From: FEN-1191 sp036490715
GTDB lineage: Bacteria > Pseudomonadota > Gammaproteobacteria > Steroidobacterales > Steroidobacteraceae
DNA: 64,000 nucleotides
Assembly: GCA_036490715.1 (NCBI GenBank)
Contig: DASXDL010000014.1
Location: 19,552-83,551, forward strand
Direction: 5' to 3'
The notes beneath the pieces were generated by a model that worked only from the letters and a program-made list of their open reading frames with translations, was not told where the DNA came from and did not search any database. Shown here one piece after another: positions 61,406-64,000 of the stretch. The first letter of the stretch is position 1; each line of letters opens with the position of its first letter. The position numbers and the translations under genes are program-made.

Positions 61406-62416
61406 TCAGTCGCCAGCGCCGGCGCCGGCACACAGCACGCGCCGGCGCCACCAGTGGCGCGCGCCGAGCTGCAGGTAGAGGATTCCGGGCACGCCCAGCA
61501 GCAGCTCGCGCGCGCGTTTGGCGAGCGATAGCGCCAATGCGGTGTCTGCTGTCAGTCCCACCAGCGGACCGAGCAGCAGATAGCCGCCCTCCTGCACGCC
61601 AAGCGCTCCGGGCACCGCGAACGCGGCCCCCCGGATCGCTTGGCCCAGGGATTCGAGTACCAGCGCATCGCTCCAGCTGACCGGTGAGCGCAGGAACTGC
61701 AGCAGCAGGTACACCTCCACGGTTCCCACCACCCAACCGGCAAGGCTCAGCACGAAGCTGGCCGCGACCGCGCCGCGACGCCGGTGCGTCTGCTCGACCG
61801 CCTGGTCGATGGCTTCGGCCTGGGTCAGCAGTTCCGACCAGTCACGTTTGCGAAACAGCCGCGCGCTGGTGCGCGTCAGGCCGCGATACAGTCCGCGTCG
61901 CTGCACCAGGTAGAACCCGGATACGGTGACCGCAAGCAGGCCGCCCGACACCAGCAGTGGTACGGCGATGGCATGCTCGGACAGCACCCCGGAGCGCGCC
62001 CCCAGCAGCGCCGCACCGGCCAGCGCGAATAAGATCTGTGCGAACGTCTGAAACGTGGTGCTGACCGTGATCGCCGCGGCGGCCTCCGCCATCGGCATGC
62101 CCCGGCGCGCCAGATCGCGCGCCATCAGCACCGGACCGCCCAGCTGCCCCCCGGGCATCAGGCTGTTGACCGATTCACCGGCCCAGCGTGCCAGCACCGC
62201 GTCGCGCAGCGCGCCGCGTGCCACCGGCGCGCGAAACAGCACCCGGATCGCGAGCGCATCGATCAGCAACGGAATCAGATGAAACAGGCCGACCAGTACG
62301 ATGCCCCAGCCCGCCAGTGTCAGCGTGGCAAACACCGCCGGCAGCCCCTGCGATACCAGCACGCCGATAAACAGCAGCGCGCCGGCCGACAGCAACCAGA
62401 TCGCGGTGCGCGTCAC
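61406..62416 (-). CDS. Lysylphosphatidylglycerol-synthase-TM/flippase-like membrane protein
   Basis: A 336-residue protein with about eight membrane helices, from a GTG at 62416 that overlaps the hydroxylase stop (GTGA). Features of the UPF0104/LPG_synthase_TM family are GESVNSLMPGGQLGGPVLMARDL, the AIRGAAFAVPGALGVQEGGYLLLG segment and the final SLAKRARELLLGVPG. Relatives include HpnL and the flippase half of MprF, which move lipids across the inner membrane. Here it is a candidate for flipping the phosphonolipid. Confidence 0.85.
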   Translation of the reverse strand: MTRTAIWLLSAGALLFIGVLVSQGLPAVFATLTLAGWGIVLVGLFHLIPLLIDALAIRVLFRAPVARGALRDAVLARWAGESVNSLMPGGQLGGPVLMARDLARRGMPMAEAAAAITVSTTFQTFAQILFALAGAALLGARSGVLSEHAIAVPLLVSGGLLAVTVSGFYLVQRRGLYRGLTRTSARLFRKRDWSELLTQAEAIDQAVEQTHRRRGAVAASFVLSLAGWVVGTVEVYLLLQFLRSPVSWSDALVLESLGQAIRGAAFAVPGALGVQEGGYLLLGPLVGLTADTALALSLAKRARELLLGVPGILYLQLGARHWWRRRVLCAGAGAGD

Positions 62417-63096
62417 CGACGAAACACCTGGCGAAAGCCGAAGTAACCGAAGGCGTCCTTCATGTTGGAGATCAGCCGCCACCAGCGGTGCATGCGCGGA
62501 TCGGTGACGTACTCGAGGGTCAGCGACACCCGCGTTTCACCTTCGCCGAGCGGCGTGATCCGGTGGCGCAGTGCATCGCCGTTGAAGAACACCAGGCCAC
62601 CGGGCGGAATCTTTATCGATCCGGCCACGACCGCGCGGCCCTGCTCGCGCGTGTGGAGCTGGTACTCCAGGCGACTGGAGGAGTTGTCGACCACGCCGAA
62701 CAGCAGCGTGTAGCGTCGACCGGCGTAATACGAAGTGTCGTAATGCCAGCCGATGTGATCACCCGCCTGGGTGTACCAGTAGAGCGCGTAGGCGTGCGAG
62801 TCCTGCGGCGGGCAGGGCTGCAGCTGCTCGCCCGACAGCTGGTTGAGCCAGTCGATCAGCGCCGGGGAGCGATACAGCTGCGCGATCGAGGGCGCGTGCT
62901 GGTCGATCGCGTGGCGGCTGACACTGCCACCGCGCTTGTGCCCCGGCAGATAGTTGCGGTTGACGACCTTGGCGGTGGCGTCGACCGCGGCGATCAGCTG
63001 CGCCGTGATGTCGGGCGCGAGAAATTCCGGCAGGTACAGGAACGCGCCCTGTCCGGCGAACTCACGGCGCAGGCTCGACAGGTCGAGCTCCCGCAC
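62413..63096 (-). CDS. Fe(II)/2-oxoglutarate-type hydroxylase
   Basis: A 227-residue protein with a jelly-roll dioxygenase pattern: the HxD pair His118/Asp120 in HIGWHYDTSYYAG, the distal His178 in GDALRHRITPLG and Arg189 in GETRVSLTLEYV, placed for 2-oxoglutarate binding. LFGVVDNSSSRLEYQL and IPPGGLVFFNGD support the fold. In this operon it could hydroxylate 2-AEP or the lipid head group at C1, as known for 1-hydroxy-2-AEP lipids in some predatory bacteria, or hydroxylate a lipid chain. The substrate is inferred only from context. Confidence 0.8.
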   Translation of the reverse strand: MRELDLSSLRREFAGQGAFLYLPEFLAPDITAQLIAAVDATAKVVNRNYLPGHKRGGSVSRHAIDQHAPSIAQLYRSPALIDWLNQLSGEQLQPCPPQDSHAYALYWYTQAGDHIGWHYDTSYYAGRRYTLLFGVVDNSSSRLEYQLHTREQGRAVVAGSIKIPPGGLVFFNGDALRHRITPLGEGETRVSLTLEYVTDPRMHRWWRLISNMKDAFGYFGFRQVFRR

Positions 63097-63107
63097 CGCT
63101 ACGCCGG

Positions 63108-63764
63108 TCAGGTCGCCCCCGAGGTCGAGGTGGCGGTCGCGGGCTGCGTCCGATGCAGCACGCGCCGATAGTCCACGATGACCCAGACGGCAAACAGCGG
63201 TGCGCCGATCGAGGCGACAATCAGGAACGGCAGCACCCCGTCACACAGCGTCACCAGCGGCAGCAGATAAAGCACGTCCTCGGTCTCAAAGCCGCCGACC
63301 GCGGCCTGGCGGCTGGCGGCCTTGCCACCCAGCTCCTCGATGCGCATGCGCAGGTAAAAGATCAGTGCCACAGCGCTGCCGCTGAGCAGCCCGAGTGCCA
63401 GAGCAGGCAACGGCAGGCTGGTGTCGGACCTGGCGTCCGCGCCCACGCCCATGGCAAGGAACAGCAGCATCGTGACCAGCGCATCACTGGCCAAGTCGTA
63501 CAGGTGGCCAACGCGGCTGCTCTTGCCGCTCAGGCGCGCCAGCTCACCGTCGGTGTGATCGAGAAAATTGGACAAAATCAGCAGCACGGCGCCCAGATTG
63601 GCCCAGCCATAGGTGCCATGCGCCAGGGCGGCGGCGGCCGCCAGGCCCACGGCCAGACGTACCGAGGTCAGGTAATTGGGGGTGACCCAGCTGTCCTTGA
63701 GCGGGGTGACCAGTCGGCGTGCCAGACGTACGTCCCAGGGCGCCGTAGAGAGAGTATCGGACAT
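63108..63764 (-). CDS. CDP-alcohol phosphatidyltransferase family protein
   Basis: A 218-residue membrane protein with six hydrophobic segments. The family motif DG-x2-AR-x8-G-x3-D-x3-D is perfect: Asp72, Gly73, Ala76, Arg77, Gly86, Asp90 and Asp94 (TDGELARLSGKSSRVGHLYD). Members transfer a phosphoalcohol from a CDP or CMP donor to another alcohol. With CMP-AEP as donor and diacylglycerol or ceramide as acceptor, it would form a phosphonolipid. It is the first gene seen of the operon, 11 bases ahead of the hydroxylase. Confidence 0.92.
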   Translation of the reverse strand: MSDTLSTAPWDVRLARRLVTPLKDSWVTPNYLTSVRLAVGLAAAAALAHGTYGWANLGAVLLILSNFLDHTDGELARLSGKSSRVGHLYDLASDALVTMLLFLAMGVGADARSDTSLPLPALALGLLSGSAVALIFYLRMRIEELGGKAASRQAAVGGFETEDVLYLLPLVTLCDGVLPFLIVASIGAPLFAVWVIVDYRRVLHRTQPATATSTSGAT

Positions 63765-64000
63765 GATGTTTCTAGGTGGTATAGGGCGTCCGGCACAGCG
63801 GCGAATTTGTACATTATTACCCCCCTTTTGTCATCAAAGGGAAATGTGCCGGCCATCGGCCACTTAGCGGGGCCACGCTGGCTGGTTCGGGCTGAATAAA
63901 AAGGGGTCGCCCGGCTGCCAGCCTGCGCGAGATCCACGGGGTCCGCGACCTACTCAGCGGGCGCTGGACCGCCCGCTCGGTCCAGCGCCGCTACCCAGGG
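63765..64000 (-). promoter_or_regulatory. Upstream region of the phosphonate operon
   Basis: This holds no supported gene in 236 bases. A relatively AT-rich stretch near 63800-63850 (minus strand TTTGATGACAAAAGG ... GTAATAATGTAC) could contain the operon promoter, with TAATAAT as a -10-like sequence, but the -35 spacing is not good. The operon might also start beyond the window. Confidence 0.3.

Overview
The window looks like chromosomal DNA of a GC-rich, Gram-negative proteobacterium. It has outer-membrane and lipoprotein genes, SD-led and tightly overlapping operons, and a caa3-type oxidase. Several small exported proteins look like those I associate with Steroidobacter/Nevskia-like gammaproteobacteria; that placement is an inference. 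I saw no rRNA, tRNA, CRISPR array or insertion sequence. Apart from the protease cut by the left edge, all large genes are complete.

Layout. (1) 1-2300: the 5' part of an exported subtilase/sedolisin-like protease. (2) 2.6-21.1 kb: a hybrid NRPS/PKS cluster with an O-methyltransferase, an adenylation-carrier-ATP-grasp fusion, an FAD-linked dehydrogenase, an HD-domain (PhnZ-type) putative oxygenase coupled to a free carrier protein, an AL-ACP-KS-AT-ACP-TE megasynthase, an AL-PCP-C protein and a C-A-PCP module. Two diverged copies of one intergenic region flank it (2301-2491 and 21715-21882), as if the cluster had entered a locus where the protease and the gene now at 21870 were once divergent neighbours. 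(3) 21.9-33.2 kb: housekeeping and accessory genes (GFA enzyme, GH130 phosphorylase with a two-domain glycosyltransferase, RRM protein, sorbosone dehydrogenase-like lipoprotein, a truncated TPP enzyme, small conserved genes). (4) 33.7-42.0 kb: one + strand operon joining a caa3-type cytochrome oxidase (CtaG, CoxB-c, CoxA, CoxC, cytochrome c) to a lanthanide-type XoxF alcohol dehydrogenase with its cytochrome and XoxJ. This is a full periplasmic route from alcohol to oxygen, with a zinc alcohol/formaldehyde dehydrogenase nearby. (5) 43.5-46.3 kb: SRPBCC protein, two small membrane proteins and an exported caspase-like protein. (6) 46.3-52.0 kb: a minus-strand operon of an orphan adenylating enzyme, a PCP-thioesterase, 2-oxoacid dehydrogenase E1 alpha/beta and a beta-hydroxyacid dehydrogenase. 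(7) 52.2-54.8 kb: a collapsed CheB/histidine-kinase/receiver pseudogene, a phospholipase D-like protein and a tiny gene with a terminator. (8) 55.3-63.8 kb: an eight-gene minus-strand phosphonate operon.

The strongest candidate for an undescribed system is region 8. It encodes PEP mutase fused to a nucleotidyltransferase, phosphonopyruvate decarboxylase and a PhnW-type transaminase, enough to make 2-aminoethylphosphonate (2-AEP). With them are a second nucleotidyltransferase, a CDP-alcohol phosphotransferase, an Fe/2-oxoglutarate-type hydroxylase, a flippase-like membrane protein and an outer-membrane beta-barrel protein. Together they suggest synthesis, head-group hydroxylation and export of a phosphonolipid. 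The second candidate is the NRPS/PKS cluster, with its A-PCP-ATP-grasp fusion and its carrier-coupled HD oxygenase.
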